From Prado023 sp963753075 (GTDB lineage Bacteria; Actinomycetota; Actinomycetes; S36-B12; CAIYMF01): 64,000 nucleotides of DNA. The first letter of the stretch is position 1, and each line of letters begins with the position of its first letter. The notes under the pieces are model-generated. The model was not told where the DNA came from, searched no databases, and saw only the letters and a list, made by a program, of their open reading frames with translations. Positions 35,378-44,614 of this stretch are shown here, in pieces. Made by a program: the position numbers and the translations under genes. The stretch spans positions 1-64,000 of the forward strand of contig CAVWAR010000003.1 in NCBI GenBank assembly GCA_963753075.1, read 5' to 3'.

Positions 35378-36256
35378 TGGCAGCGGAGTGCGCGAACTTC
35401 GAGATCACCCGGATGGCCCGCCTGCTGGAGGTGTCGCGGGCCGGCTACTACCGGTGGCTCGACGCGAAGGACAGCGACCCGCCGGCTGAGTCAGCCGCGC
35501 AGCGCCGGGCCGACCTCGACGCGATGATCCTGACCCACCACCGGGAGTCGAAGGGGACCTACGGGTCCCCGAGGATCACCGCGGACCTGCACGACGATGG
35601 TGTCACCGTCAGCGTGAACACCGTCGCCGCCCGGATGCGCGCCCTGGGCTTGGAGGGAATCAGCCCACGCACGTTCAAGGTCGTCACCACCGTGTCCGAG
35701 CGGGACGGGGTGTTCCCACCCGACCTGGTGGACCGGCACTTCGACCAGGGCCACCTGGATGCCGTGTGGACCTCGGACCTGACCTACATGACCACCGGAG
35801 AGGGTCCGGCGTTCCTGTGCGCGATCCGCGACGAGCACTCCGGGCGGGTCCTGGGCCACGCCAGCGCCAGATCACATGCGCGCCGAGCTGGTCGACCAAT
35901 CGCTGCACCTGGCCGCGTTCACCCGCCACCACGACTGCGCGGGAGTGATCTTCCACACCGACCGAGGTGGGCAGTTCAACGACCGGGACGTGATCGCGAC
36001 CTGCGAGAAGTACGGCATCCGCCGCTCCATGGGCCGGACTGGATCGTGCTACGACCACGCCACCGCGGAGTCGTTCTGGTCGATCTTCAAGCACGAGTAC
36101 TACTACCGCCACACCTTCGCCACCCTCGCCGAACTGCGCGCCGGGATCGACGAGTTCATCGCCTACTACAACACCACCAGGAGGTACTCCAAGATCGGCC
36201 AGGTCAGCCCGATCAACTTCGAGCTACGATCAACCCAGGCCGATCAGGCCGCATAA
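35377..36256 (+). pseudogene. IS3-family OrfB (DDE integrase), one frameshift
   Basis: First frame: MARLLEVSRAGYYRWL, GTYGSPRITADLHDDG, VWTSDLTYMTTGEGPAFLC (first Asp). The frame shifts near 35868 (before MRAELVDQSLHLAA); the second frame carries GVIFHTDRGGQFNDRDVIA (second Asp) and SCYDHATAESFWSIFKHEYY (Glu), ending QADQAA at 36256. As read it cannot give one protein. Confidence 0.88.
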
Positions 36257-36448
36257 CCCCGTGTCTACTTTCCGGGGGAACCTCACTCGTGCTCGTAGCA
36301 ACATGGAAGGGCCCACAACACAGCTCCTGGCGCCCGACTCTGTTACGGCCTCAACAGGACCAAGGGGTGACGACGTCGACGGGCGACCGGTAGCCCATTT
36401 TCAGCCCGGGACGGGCCGCCCCGCCAGGGGCGAAGGATGACTCTGATG

Positions 36449-37659
36449 TCAAGAGGCGGGTTGCAGCGTTCTTGACCTCGTGGTCTTCCGTGCCGTGGTG
36501 GTGGTGGGTAGCGTCTGGTTCGCGGGTCCGGGTTGTGGCTGATCCGAAGTGCCGGTGCGCGGGTGTGAGCCGGCCGCGCTGGATTGAAGTGACGCCCCGC
36601 TGTGCCCTCCCGGACCCGCGTCCAGGTCTGCTGCTGCAGCCGTCTTGGCGTCGTTGACGAGCTGGCGGTAGAGGGCGTCGGAGATGCGTCGCTTGAGGCA
36701 ACGCATGGCTTCGGCCTTGGTCTTGCCCGCGGCGAGCTTGCGCCGGTAGTAGGCCCGGCCTTCGGTGTCGTGGCGCAGTTGGCTGGTCGCGGCGATGTGG
36801 ATCATGTGGTTCGTCCGCCGGTTCCCCGCCCGGGACAGCCGGTGGCGCACGATCTCTCCGGAGGACGCTTCGATGGGTGCGGTGCCGGTCCACGACGCGT
36901 ACCGGTTGCGGTCGGTGAACCGGGCGACGTCGCCGGTGTCGGCCAGGGTGCGGGCGGCCACGACGGGGCCGACACCGGGCAAGTCCATCAGGGTCGACCC
37001 GGTCGCGGCGACCATCGCCTTGAGCTCGCGGGTGATGGCCTTGGCCTTCTGCTCGATCGTCACGAGCTCGGCGATCTGTTCGGCGGCGAGCCGGCGGCGG
37101 GTCTTCCCGGCCAGGTCGCGCAGCTTGACCGTTGCCAGGATCCGCTTGGCCTGGGCGGAGCTGATGTTGCGCTTGGACTGTCCCGGAATGAGTTCGGAGA
37201 GCAGCCGGTGGACTCGGTTCACGCACTGGATCCGGGCCCTGGTCAGCTCGGCGCGCCGGTCGACCAGCAACCTGAGGGCCTCGAGCTGGGCGTCGTAGGC
37301 CAGCACCCGCAGGCCCGTGGTGCGCACCGCGACCACCGCAACCGCGTGCGCGTCGTGCGGGTCGGTCTTGCGGTTGTGGCCGGTGTCGAACATCCGCGCC
37401 CGGGCCGACAGCTTCGCCGTCACATCCACCACCACCTCCCGTCCGCGAGCAACCGCTGCGCCAGCGCGCGGCCGGCGCCGTTGCTGCCCTCCACTGCCCA
37501 TACCCGGTCCGGATAGGACGCCACGTGCCTTCGCATCGCCGCGTACCCGGCCTTGTCCGTGGCGAACCGGCCGGTCGCCAACACCGTCTCCCGGTCGTCG
37601 ACCACCTCGATGGTCGCCGACAGCTTGTGGGGATCGACCCCGATGAACACTCTCGACAT
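36449..37659 (-). pseudogene. IS110-family transposase (second), one frameshift
   Basis: ATG 37659: MSRVFIGVDPHKLSATIEVV (Asp), RVWAVEGSNGAGRALAQRLL (Glu). The frame breaks near 37435 at LLADGR-EVVVDVTAKLSARA (one base missing) and continues with NRKTDPHDAHAVAVVAV (Asp), TLMDLPGVGPVVAARTLADT and YASWTGTAPIEASSGEIVRH, ending at 36449. It differs clearly from the IS110 copy at 33.7-34.9 kb, so this is a separate type. Ends not delimited. Confidence 0.87.
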
Positions 37660-37879
37660 GAGCTTCGCCTTCCCGCCGTTGTCGGTTGGTGGACGCCGGG
37701 TGGGCACTGCTACTACGAGCTGGGCAAACCTCTCTTCAGCCACACACCGGCACGGTGCCCGGCGGGAACGCAGACCGAAGTTGAGCCACACCGGTCACGC
37801 TGGTGGGCAGCCGCATGGAGAGCGTCCCGCCGAACACCTGGACCGAGTCTGGCCAGACACCGGCCCTGAAGGAAATCGT

Positions 37880-37908
37880 CTAGTAGCCGCCTATCGCACA
37901 CATGGCGG
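37880..37908 (+). repeat. GCCGC-core dispersed repeat, copy 16 (degenerate)
   Basis: CTAGTAGCCGCCTATCGCAC then ACATGGCGG; lies between the IS110 and trmO. Confidence 0.5.
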
Positions 37909-37926
37909 TTGCTCGTCCGGTGGCGC

Positions 37927-38409
37927 TCAGGGGTGGTCGGAGGGCAGGGCTGATTTGATGTCGATGACTGGCGTGCCATCGATCGCCTCGATGGGACCGA
38001 CCCGCAGGCGGTCGCCCTCGATGGCCAGGACGGATACTCGATGGATGCCCACAGGGTTGGGGCGGGCAGGTGATCTGGTGCTGAACACGCCCCGCTCGGG
38101 CCGGGTCGGAACGCCGCCGGGGTGGGTGACCAACACGTCGCGGCGTGCCTGGTGCAGCCAGGTCAGGATGATGATCTTTGAGCCGACCGCGAGGTCACGG
38201 GCCCCTTCGCGGACCGTGGGATTGAGCACCAGCCAGGCATCCGGGGCGCCCGACTCGCCTTGCTTCGGTGCCTCAGCAGTGTTCAAGAGCGGGGATTCGA
38301 TCCACCCGATGGGGCGGACCTGGTAGGACTCATCCGGCGCGTCGCCGCGCCCGGCTCCCGCGCGCGCGTCGGTGTGCGGCGTGTCGGCGGTTGATTGGAG
38401 GTCGTCCAC
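37927..38409 (-). CDS. trmO: tRNA m6t6A37 methyltransferase TrmO/TsaA-like
   Basis: 160 residues, GTG start at 38409 with GAGAGGAGCCGGGG upstream. Family landmarks: YQVRPIGWIESPL, ILTWLHQARRDVLVTHP and GVFSTRSPARPNPVGIHRVS (SAM-binding loop with the S-P-x-R-P-N-P-I/V-G motif), DGTPVIDIKSAL near the end. TrmO methylates N6-threonylcarbamoyladenosine at position 37 of tRNA-Thr. The first 25 residues are a disordered extension. Confidence 0.9.
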   Translation of the reverse strand: MDDLQSTADTPHTDARAGAGRGDAPDESYQVRPIGWIESPLLNTAEAPKQGESGAPDAWLVLNPTVREGARDLAVGSKIIILTWLHQARRDVLVTHPGGVPTRPERGVFSTRSPARPNPVGIHRVSVLAIEGDRLRVGPIEAIDGTPVIDIKSALPSDHP

Positions 38410-38636
38410 CCCCGGCTCCTCTCTCCGTGTCCGCTGGCTGACTGGCCCGTTGTCGTTGGAAGCGTCATCGCGCTGTGCGTCGAGCCGAAGTCCCCGCAGG
38501 ACCTACTCGAGGATCCACCCGCGCCCGGGCGACCGCAACTGCCGGCAAATCATCGCGGGCTGGGCCGGCGTTCCCCGCTATGTTCCCCTCATCCCGACAG
38601 ACTGGCATCGGGGTCCCGATCATCGAGCCCGACGTG

Positions 38637-38666
38637 CGTCACTGCGCCGCGAAACGCGCGCTGTAC
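38637..38666 (+). repeat. GCCGC-core dispersed repeat, copy 17
   Basis: CGTCACTGCGCCGCGAAACG then CGCGCTGTAC; between trmO and the SRPBCC gene. Confidence 0.75.
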
Positions 38667-38855
38667 AGGGCACTCTCGCGACCGCGGGTGTCGGCGTCTG
38701 ACCGAGCACGCGACGGGTGCATCGTTTCCCTCCTGGCCCGGATGGAGATCGAGCGCTCAGGACCCCAGGGTTGGAGGTTCGGGTCGTTTGGCTCTGGACG
38801 TCGAACCGCAGGTGCCTACGATGAAAGACTGAGAGCAGCGGCAGGAGGGGGAATC

Positions 38856-39333
38856 GTGGGAACGACTTCGACCACCCTGAGCATTCAGATTGGCGCCCCG
38901 GTCGACAGGGTCTTCGCCTTCCTGGCCGACCCGGTGAAGGCGGTGCGGGCCTTCCCGATGGGACGCAAGGTCGCAATCAGCGACATCGTGACGTCCCCGG
39001 ATGGGGGCCTCACGAGTTACCGGCAGACGATGCCCATGAGGCTCGGCCCCATGCACTGGGACGTGAGCGACACGGTGGTGGTGGAGGAGTACGTCCCGAA
39101 CCAGCGCATCGCGGACGGGTCATCGGGTGGATCGGTCCATGTCATGAGTGTCGAAGCGTCTGGAAGTGGCACCAGGCTCACGTTCACGGACGGTCAGCTC
39201 CCAGATTCCGCTGCTGGACAAGGTGAAGGTGCTCGTCTTCACCCGAGGAAGGGGCCAGGCGCGCAATATGGAGATGGTCCTGGCTGAAGTGAAGAAGTTG
39301 GTGGAAGCCGAGGCGGTCGAAGCCGGCGGGTAG
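38856..39333 (+). pseudogene. SRPBCC-family protein, frameshifted near its end
   Basis: GTG 38856 with GGAGGGGG just before it. The N-terminal part STTLSIQIGAPVDRVFAFLA then DPVKAVRAFP is a typical START/Bet v 1-like SRPBCC opening, with later strands GSVHVMSVEASGSGTRLTFT. Near 39200 the family sequence moves to another frame: SQIPLLDKVKVLVFTRGRG then MEMVLAEVKKLVEAEA, the long C-terminal helix, to the stop at 39333. So one indel separates the hydrophobic-cavity fold from its closing helix. Ligand unknown. Confidence 0.78.
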
Positions 39334-39403
39334 GCGTAGCCCGCCCGGGCTGTCACCAGGCCTGAGGTCTTCGTCAGGTCGTCTCTCTGCAGTCTGCCGC
39401 CTG

Positions 39404-40324
39404 CTACTGGTTTCGGTGCGCGAGCAGCCAGTTGAGGACGTACTCCTGATGCATCTGGGCGTCGTCGTTGACCCCGAATCCGAAGTGCGAGCCGTCAGGG
39501 ATCCAGTGCAGCTCGGATGTCGGGATGCTGGCGTGCGCGTAGGTGGCGTTTGTGGTGGTCACGTCCTTGTCTGCTGTGCCGTGCACGATGAGGGTGGGGC
39601 AGGTGATGCCCGCCAGGGGCAGTTGGCCGATGTCGGCGAACTGGGCGTAGTCGTTGCGCAGGCCCGCCTGGCGCTGAGCGGCCTGCCGGCTGTTGGTGGC
39701 TGTCAGGGCGCTCATCAGTGCGACTCGGTCAGGGTCGCCGGCGATGCGTTGGGCCTGTCCGGCCCTGGCCGGCGCGCTCAGGGTGCTGGTGCGGGCCAGC
39801 AGGGCCTTCATCGTGGCCCCGGGGTAGCGGTCGAACAGGACCTGGCCCAAGCGCAGGCTCGTCGGGCCACTGCCCAGTCTGGTGGCCAGCCACGAGGGCT
39901 TGGGAGCGGTGAGACAGATCGAGTCGATCTCGACCAGGCAGCTGACCCGGTCAGGGTGCCGGGCGGCCAGCAGGTAGGTCGATGGGCCACCGCCAGATAC
40001 TCCGATGACGGGGATCCGTTCGATCCCTAGGGCGTCGAGCAGGGCGGCCAGGGCATCGGCCTGCTGGGCGGGAGTCCGCCCTGTGCTCAGCGGGGTGCCG
40101 AGGTAGCCGGGCCGTGATGGTGCGATGAGTCGTAGAGCGGTGCTGGCGAACTCGAGGCCGACCAGGCCCTGGTCATAGCCCCCGGGTGTGCCGTGCACGC
40201 TGAGCGCGGCCGGGCCATGGCCACGCTCTGCATACTGAACCGGTCCCACCGGGGTAGCAGCCACATGGGCAGGGGTGGTCAGGCACTCGTTGAGCCTGAC
40301 AGGACTCGGGGTTGAGATGGTCAT
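39404..40324 (-). CDS. Alpha/beta hydrolase
   Basis: 306 residues; ATG 40324 with GAGGAGGCGC upstream. Oxyanion region LSVHGTPGGYDQGL, nucleophile elbow GVSGGGPSTYL (Ser), acid in LIVHGTADKDVTTTNA (Asp) and catalytic His in WIPDGSHFGFGV complete a triad. The cap region (LARTSTLSAPARAGQAQRIA) is helical. No transmembrane segment. Substrate unknown; related to epoxide-hydrolase/esterase-like members. Stands alone between a converging SRPBCC gene and a VOC gene. Confidence 0.9.
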   Translation of the reverse strand: MTISTPSPVRLNECLTTPAHVAATPVGPVQYAERGHGPAALSVHGTPGGYDQGLVGLEFASTALRLIAPSRPGYLGTPLSTGRTPAQQADALAALLDALGIERIPVIGVSGGGPSTYLLAARHPDRVSCLVEIDSICLTAPKPSWLATRLGSGPTSLRLGQVLFDRYPGATMKALLARTSTLSAPARAGQAQRIAGDPDRVALMSALTATNSRQAAQRQAGLRNDYAQFADIGQLPLAGITCPTLIVHGTADKDVTTTNATYAHASIPTSELHWIPDGSHFGFGVNDDAQMHQEYVLNWLLAHRNQ

Positions 40325-40485
40325 GATGCGCCTCCTCAGTTCGACCGTAGCCCCGTACTCCCGAGGAGCGCGAGAGGCAGAAGTACCGCTGCCGAGCCAC
40401 CTGAGGCCTTGACCAGACCCTCGGTCGCTGAGGCCGGGGCAAGCCGACCCACCGGGGTTCCGCGCTCGGTGCCCCCAGGGGACCT

Positions 40486-40516
40486 GCCCCACTTCGCCGC
40501 GAAACGCGCACCTTGG
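40486..40516 (+). repeat. GCCGC-core dispersed repeat, copy 18
   Basis: CTGCCCCACTTCGCCGCGAA then ACGCGCACC; between the VOC gene and the hydrolase. Confidence 0.75.
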
Positions 40517-40556
40517 GCAAAGGCGTTCGGCGGAGCCAGGTGTTCCGTCGATTCGG

Positions 40557-40946
40557 TCAGTCAGCGCCGGCCACGGCACGATCGATAATGCAAAACGGGT
40601 GACCGGCCGGATCGGTGAGCACGCGGAAGCGCGTCCCGCCGGGTTGGAACTCCGGCTGACCCGCGCCAGTCGCGAGCAGTGCAGCCGCCGCCTTGTCGAG
40701 GTCATCGACCATGAGCTCAAGGTGGAACTGCTTCGCCCCGCCGATGTCCGGCCATTGCGGCCGCTGGTACCCCTGGACCGCGTTGAACTCAATCGTGATC
40801 GAGCCGTCGCTGATGCCGGAGTAGGGGCCCTCACTGAAGGTGATCTCCCAGCCGAGCGCCTCACGGTAAAACTGTGCCTGGGCGTCCGCGTCGTCGCAGT
40901 CGATGGTGATCCACCCCAGCGATGCAATCGCCTCCATGTGCTCCAT
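40557..40946 (-). CDS. Single-domain VOC protein
   Basis: 129 residues (or 126 from the ATG at 40937). IASLGWITIDCDDADAQAQF opening, FYREALGWEITF, FHLELMVDDLDKAAAALLAT and a closing RVLTDPAGHPFCIIDRAV: the standard VOC order of the glyoxalase-like branch that has H-P-F-C near its end. Third VOC gene of the window, not closely similar to the other two. Confidence 0.87.
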   Translation of the reverse strand: MEHMEAIASLGWITIDCDDADAQAQFYREALGWEITFSEGPYSGISDGSITIEFNAVQGYQRPQWPDIGGAKQFHLELMVDDLDKAAAALLATGAGQPEFQPGGTRFRVLTDPAGHPFCIIDRAVAGAD

Positions 40947-41154
40947 GCACGGCGGTGCTTCAGCACCTCCATGTACGCAGTATTCGGATGGGGCGTTTGG
41001 TGGGCGGGTGGTGGGGTGTGCGGGTGCACTGGTCGAGGCGTCCGGCAGCTCGCTCGGGGAGGTGCCGCGGGTCAGGTGGGCGCCGCGGGGATCAGGTTGG
41101 CGAGCAGGTCGACCGCTGGCTCAGCGGCACCAGGTCGTGGGTCGGCTCGGCTGC

Positions 41155-42108
41155 TCAGCGCCGGGCCTTGCGGATGATGTCGATGATGTCGATGGCCACG
41201 CCTACGCCGATTACCCAGGCGATCCCCACGCTCAGGGGGGCGCCCGGATCGGCCCACTCCTCGTGGCCGAGCTCGGCGAAGAACGCCGGGTTGAGCACCT
41301 GCTGGGTCATGAGCAGGACGATGCCGACCACCCCGAACACCAGGTCCCCGGCGACCCGCAGGCCGGCCAGGGTCGGCGTCCATCGGCCTCGGGCGTAGGC
41401 CAGCAGCTGGACCACCACTCCGGCGGACATGAGCACGAGGAGGGCGGGCAGCCAGAAGGTCCACAGGTCGGGGTTGAGCAGTGGGATGCTCCCCGCGGAG
41501 TCCGACACCTGGGCGCCGGTGCGCTGCCAGACCAGGGCCGCGATGCCGACCAGCAGGCCCAGGATGGTGCCCACGGTCTCGCCGAGGGTGACCTGTCGGG
41601 CGGGCCGTTTCGGGAGGTCTGCGACCGTCCAGGCCCGACGGTCGGGGATCTCGCGGGTGCCGGTGTGCTCGGCTATGACGAACCCGAGGGTGGTCCAGAA
41701 GACCACCTGCACGCCGACCAGCACGAACAGCCAGACCCCCTCGAGCAGCACCTCCAGCGGTGGTGTGCCGGTGAAGGCCTGGACCGTGCTCACCGACAGG
41801 GCGACCACGCCGGGCACGATCATCAGCAGGGCGCGCAGCACCCGCCGGTAGTCCCAGTACAGACCGGGCCCGATCAGGTACTGCGGGCCGTCGGTCAGCG
41901 AGGCGGCCAGCTTCGCCGGGTCGCCCAGCTCGGTGAGCGCCGTGGCCTCGGCGGAGTCCCCGGCATCCTCGGACCCGCCCGGTGCACCCGTGGCCCCCTC
42001 GACCGCATCGGCGATCGAGGCCCGCAGCTCCTGCTCCACGTCCGCACGCTGCGATTCCGGCACCCCGCGCACCACCTCGGCGATGTAGCGATCGGTCAGT
42101 GTCGACAT
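41155..42108 (-). CDS. PadR-partner membrane protein (HAAS-type head, multi-pass)
   Basis: 317 residues. The N-terminal MSTLTDRYIAEVVRGVPESQ then LRASIADAVEG and ALTELGDPAKLAASLTDGPQ is a HAAS/DUF1700-like helical head usually found next to PadR regulators. About seven hydrophobic helices follow (ALLMIVPGVVALSVSTVQAF, VWLFVLVGVQVVFWTTLGFV, ILGLLVGIAALVW, LPALLVLMSAGVVVQLLAYA, VFGVVGIVLLM, SVGIAWVIGVGVAIDIIDII). AGGAGG lies ahead of the tandem ATGs at 42111/42108, and the padR stop overlaps the start, so the two are coupled. Likely a target or sensor of PadR in envelope stress (inference). Confidence 0.8.
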   Translation of the reverse strand: MSTLTDRYIAEVVRGVPESQRADVEQELRASIADAVEGATGAPGGSEDAGDSAEATALTELGDPAKLAASLTDGPQYLIGPGLYWDYRRVLRALLMIVPGVVALSVSTVQAFTGTPPLEVLLEGVWLFVLVGVQVVFWTTLGFVIAEHTGTREIPDRRAWTVADLPKRPARQVTLGETVGTILGLLVGIAALVWQRTGAQVSDSAGSIPLLNPDLWTFWLPALLVLMSAGVVVQLLAYARGRWTPTLAGLRVAGDLVFGVVGIVLLMTQQVLNPAFFAELGHEEWADPGAPLSVGIAWVIGVGVAIDIIDIIRKARR

Positions 42109-42443
42109 CATGCACCTCCTTCCAGGGCCCGCAGGGCCCGATCCAGCTGCGCCCAGTCGCCACGCAGGACCCCAACGAGGTCCAGGCCCGACGAGCTGGT
42201 CACGTAGTACTTGCGGGGACGCGACTCGTCGGTGTTCCACTGACTGGTCAGAAGGCCCTGGCGTTCGAGGCGGCGCAGCAGCGGGTACAGCGTGTTCGCA
42301 TCAACGTCGAAGCCAGCCGCACCCAGCTGCTCGAGCAGTGCGTATCCGTATCCCGGCTCACGCAGCAGGCTCAGGCTTGCCAGCACGATCGTCCCCCGCC
42401 GCAGCTCCTGCTGATGGGTGGCGGTGACCTCGTCCGTGCTCAC
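42108..42443 (-). CDS. PadR-family transcriptional regulator
   Basis: 111 residues from GTG 42443: RRGTIVLASLSLLREPGYGY then ALLEQLGAAGFDVDANTLYP and LLRRLERQGLLTSQW form the PadR winged helix (G-Y-G-Y, N-T-L-Y-P-x-L-x-R-L signature), and KYYVTSSSGLDLVGVLRGDW the dimerisation helix. It heads the operon with the membrane protein. The start codon coincides with the predicted transcription start, so the mRNA is probably leaderless. Confidence 0.9.
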   Translation of the reverse strand: MSTDEVTATHQQELRRGTIVLASLSLLREPGYGYALLEQLGAAGFDVDANTLYPLLRRLERQGLLTSQWNTDESRPRKYYVTSSSGLDLVGVLRGDWAQLDRALRALEGGA

Positions 42444-42449
42444 CTCTGC

Positions 42450-42479
42450 ACAATAGTGTGTGACTAACAGTATTGTCTA
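42450..42479 (-). promoter_or_regulatory. padR promoter with overlapping operator
   Basis: On the minus strand: TAGACA, 18 bases, TATTGT, ending 7 bases before the GTG at 42443. The same bases form an inverted repeat ACAATA (42450-42455) and TATTGT (42471-42476) around a 15-base spacer, suiting a PadR dimer that would block its own promoter. Confidence 0.55.
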
Positions 42480-42527
42480 TTGGTGCGAGCCAGCGTAAAT
42501 GGACCGGCTGGTGCACCATGGCGAGGC

Positions 42528-42556
42528 GCGTCACAGCGCCGCGTGTTGGGCGCCTG
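42528..42556 (+). repeat. GCCGC-core dispersed repeat, copy 19
   Basis: GTCACAGCGCCGCGTGTTGG then GCGCC; upstream of padR and downstream of the next minus gene. Confidence 0.65.
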
Positions 42557-42596
42557 GGCAGGAGGGCACAGCGCCCCATCAGATTTTGGCGGGACA

Positions 42597-43880
42597 TCAT
42601 GACTCGGCGGCGGCCAAACCCAGCGGATGGTCGACCAGGGGTCGCCAGCCCGATATCACTTCATCCATCCACGTCATGGAGTTGGTCAGACTGGCGATGA
42701 GGTTGGCGCGTGCCGCGCGGATGCGGTCGTTCGGATGGTCGTTCTTGTCCTTGTTCGACTCGTCCCGGACTTTGTGTGGGGTTCCCGTGTAGTGGTCTTT
42801 GAAGTACCAGTACTCGTCTACTCCTCCGCCCATTGGACCACCGCGGAAGACCCTTCGCACGTGTTGGACTTCGTCCACCTGGGCGAGTCGCCGATCTAGC
42901 ATTTCGCGGTGGTGAGCATTCACGTGTTGGATGTAGTGCCGAGTGTCGCCCGTGATGGTCATCCTGTAGGAGGACTGGTTGGGATCGTCTGTCTCGGGGT
43001 CCGCCAGGGCCATCTCTTGAAGGACGATGAGCATCACGTTAGCGGCGGCCACGAACGCAGGCAGCCCTTGCTCCGCGAATTCGGGCCTCTTCAGGATGCC
43101 GATTTGGATGCTGAGGTCGTGCTCCATGGGCCGCAGCAGACCCGTGAGATCCTGCTTCGGAGCACCCCCCCTCTTGCGGTCGGCATAGGTACGCCTCAGT
43201 TCGTCGAGTATTCCGTTGACCGTTCCGTTCACCTCGTTGACGGTTTGTTCGATGTTGGCAGTCCGGGCGATCCTCTCGATGTCGCGCTCGAGCTGCTGTA
43301 CGTCAATAGAGTCGCTCTCCCCGAACACCACGCTGACCAGGGCTGCTCCAATCTTGCCGCCGATAGCAGACCCCAGACTCTTCGCGCACGTCGTCATCAG
43401 TTCCTTTGCCACGGCAGCGCCGGGGCCTTCCGCTGCAAGAAGGAGGGGCCCTTCCGGCAGGGGCCGGGTCAGCCTGCCGCCCACTACGCACACCTCGGGT
43501 GCGAGGAACACGAAACGGCCGTGATTGGTCGTGCGCCGCAGGGCGGCAGTGCCCGCCGGGTAGTCGCCGCAGGCCTCTGCCAGGTAGGTGACCACGTCAC
43601 TCTCGATCTTTTCGCCGGGCTCGAGCTCGAACTGGGCATCCACCGTCCTCCGGAAGCAGGCGGAGGCATCGGCAACCTCAGCGGCGGTTGCCTCATCCAG
43701 CGCGGGATGGCCCGCTACCGCCACCAGGGGGACATGACCCTCCTGAGGAATGCGCAGCACCTCGAAGATGCTCGCTTCCAAGTCCCGATCGGTGCCGAAC
43801 TGGCGGCGCAGCTTCCGACGCACGTACTCGGGCGGATCGCCCGCACCGGACACCCATTCGATGATCATCGGATAGCTCAT
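42597..43880 (-). CDS. Large helical protein of unknown function (possible pore-former-like bundle)
   Basis: 427 residues from ATG 43880 with GGAGG upstream. The N-terminal half is a compact domain (YVRRKLRRQFGTDRDLEASI, HVPLVAVAGHPALDEATAAE). From about residue 170 long amphipathic helices follow: AVAKELMTTCAKSLGSAIGG then KIGAALVSVVFG, IDVQQLERDIERIARTANIE, VNGTVNGILDELRRTYADRK, LPAFVAAANVMLIVLQEMAL. A Gly-rich hydrophobic hairpin followed by 5-6 long helices recalls the helical domain of Cry-type and other alpha pore-forming toxins, but this is a pattern resemblance only. No signal peptide. It stands alone. Confidence 0.6.
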   Translation of the reverse strand: MSYPMIIEWVSGAGDPPEYVRRKLRRQFGTDRDLEASIFEVLRIPQEGHVPLVAVAGHPALDEATAAEVADASACFRRTVDAQFELEPGEKIESDVVTYLAEACGDYPAGTAALRRTTNHGRFVFLAPEVCVVGGRLTRPLPEGPLLLAAEGPGAAVAKELMTTCAKSLGSAIGGKIGAALVSVVFGESDSIDVQQLERDIERIARTANIEQTVNEVNGTVNGILDELRRTYADRKRGGAPKQDLTGLLRPMEHDLSIQIGILKRPEFAEQGLPAFVAAANVMLIVLQEMALADPETDDPNQSSYRMTITGDTRHYIQHVNAHHREMLDRRLAQVDEVQHVRRVFRGGPMGGGVDEYWYFKDHYTGTPHKVRDESNKDKNDHPNDRIRAARANLIASLTNSMTWMDEVISGWRPLVDHPLGLAAAES

Positions 43881-44236
43881 CACAACCTCCCGCGCGCCAG
43901 CTCCCACCCAGATCCTCCCGGCCGGCTGCACTCGCACTCAAGAGCCGTTCGTCCTCCGCCATGGACAATCGCCTGGACTGTGAGCCAGGGTCGTCCTTCT
44001 TGATGTGCGGGATGATGGCCACGACCTCACCGGACAAGCCGTTCAGGAAGGCCTCCAACCGGGACACCCTCCATATCGATGTCGACACGGTGCATCCGGT
44101 AGCCCATTCGGTCGTCCTTCCGTTCCTGGGGTCTGACTCTCGACCATGGACCTGCCAACTTGGGACTCGCGGCATTCCGCCGCCTGCGGACGCACGGCGG
44201 TGGCGCGGGCGACTCCCCGCTCGTCCGACCTGAGCA
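43881..44236. other. Spacer with a possible coding scrap
   Basis: A minus-strand frame near 44000-44100 reads VSRLEAFLNGLSGEVVAIIP then HIKKDDPG, protein-like but without a start or a family; it may be a broken upstream gene. GCCGC repeat copy 20 lies at the right end. Confidence 0.35.
44171..44200 (+). repeat. GCCGC-core dispersed repeat, copy 20
   Basis: GGCATTCCGCCGCCTGCGGA then CGCACGGCGG. Confidence 0.65.
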
Positions 44237-44506
44237 TTACTCGGTGGAGGGGCTCCGGCTGGCCTGTTCGCGATGGACCGCACGGAAGTTGATTTGATCC
44301 TCGGCTGGGTCAGGCAGCTTCGCGAGGGCCTCCAGCAACGGCGTATCGGGATCTTCGAGATGTCCTGCGAACCAACGCAGCGCTTCCGGTAGGAGGTGGT
44401 GCACCAACCAGAACACGACTCGAGACGCATCCCTTCGGCCAACGGGTTCGCCGTTTGGGGCGCATAAACGAGGGCGCAACGCCGGCCAGTCTGGGCGCTT
44501 GACCAT
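44237..44506 (-). CDS. Small hypothetical protein
   Basis: An 89-codon frame, ATG 44506, no clear Shine-Dalgarno. The middle (RVVFWLVHHLLPEALRWFAG then HLEDPDTPLLEALAKLPDPA) reads like an amphipathic helix pair and is unlike the Arg/Ser-rich shadow frames around it. No family recognised; could be real or a remnant. Confidence 0.4.
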   Translation of the reverse strand: MVKRPDWPALRPRLCAPNGEPVGRRDASRVVFWLVHHLLPEALRWFAGHLEDPDTPLLEALAKLPDPAEDQINFRAVHREQASRSPSTE

Positions 44507-44614
44507 GTGAACGCGCGCCAGGCCGCCGAGGCCTTCCCGGTACGTAAGGCGGCTTCTGCGACGTAGCCCGAATAGGCTTAAGTACTGCCACCTTCCGCGC
44601 CAGAGGAGGTCGAG

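Larger units (their letters stand above)
34992..36288 (+). mobile_element. IS3-family element
   Basis: Terminal inverted repeats: left GAGGTTCCCGAGACGAAGTG then GACA (from about 34993); right, inverse of about 36261-36284, GAGGTTCCCCCGGAAAGTAG then ACACG. Contains orfA and orfB. Confidence 0.8.
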
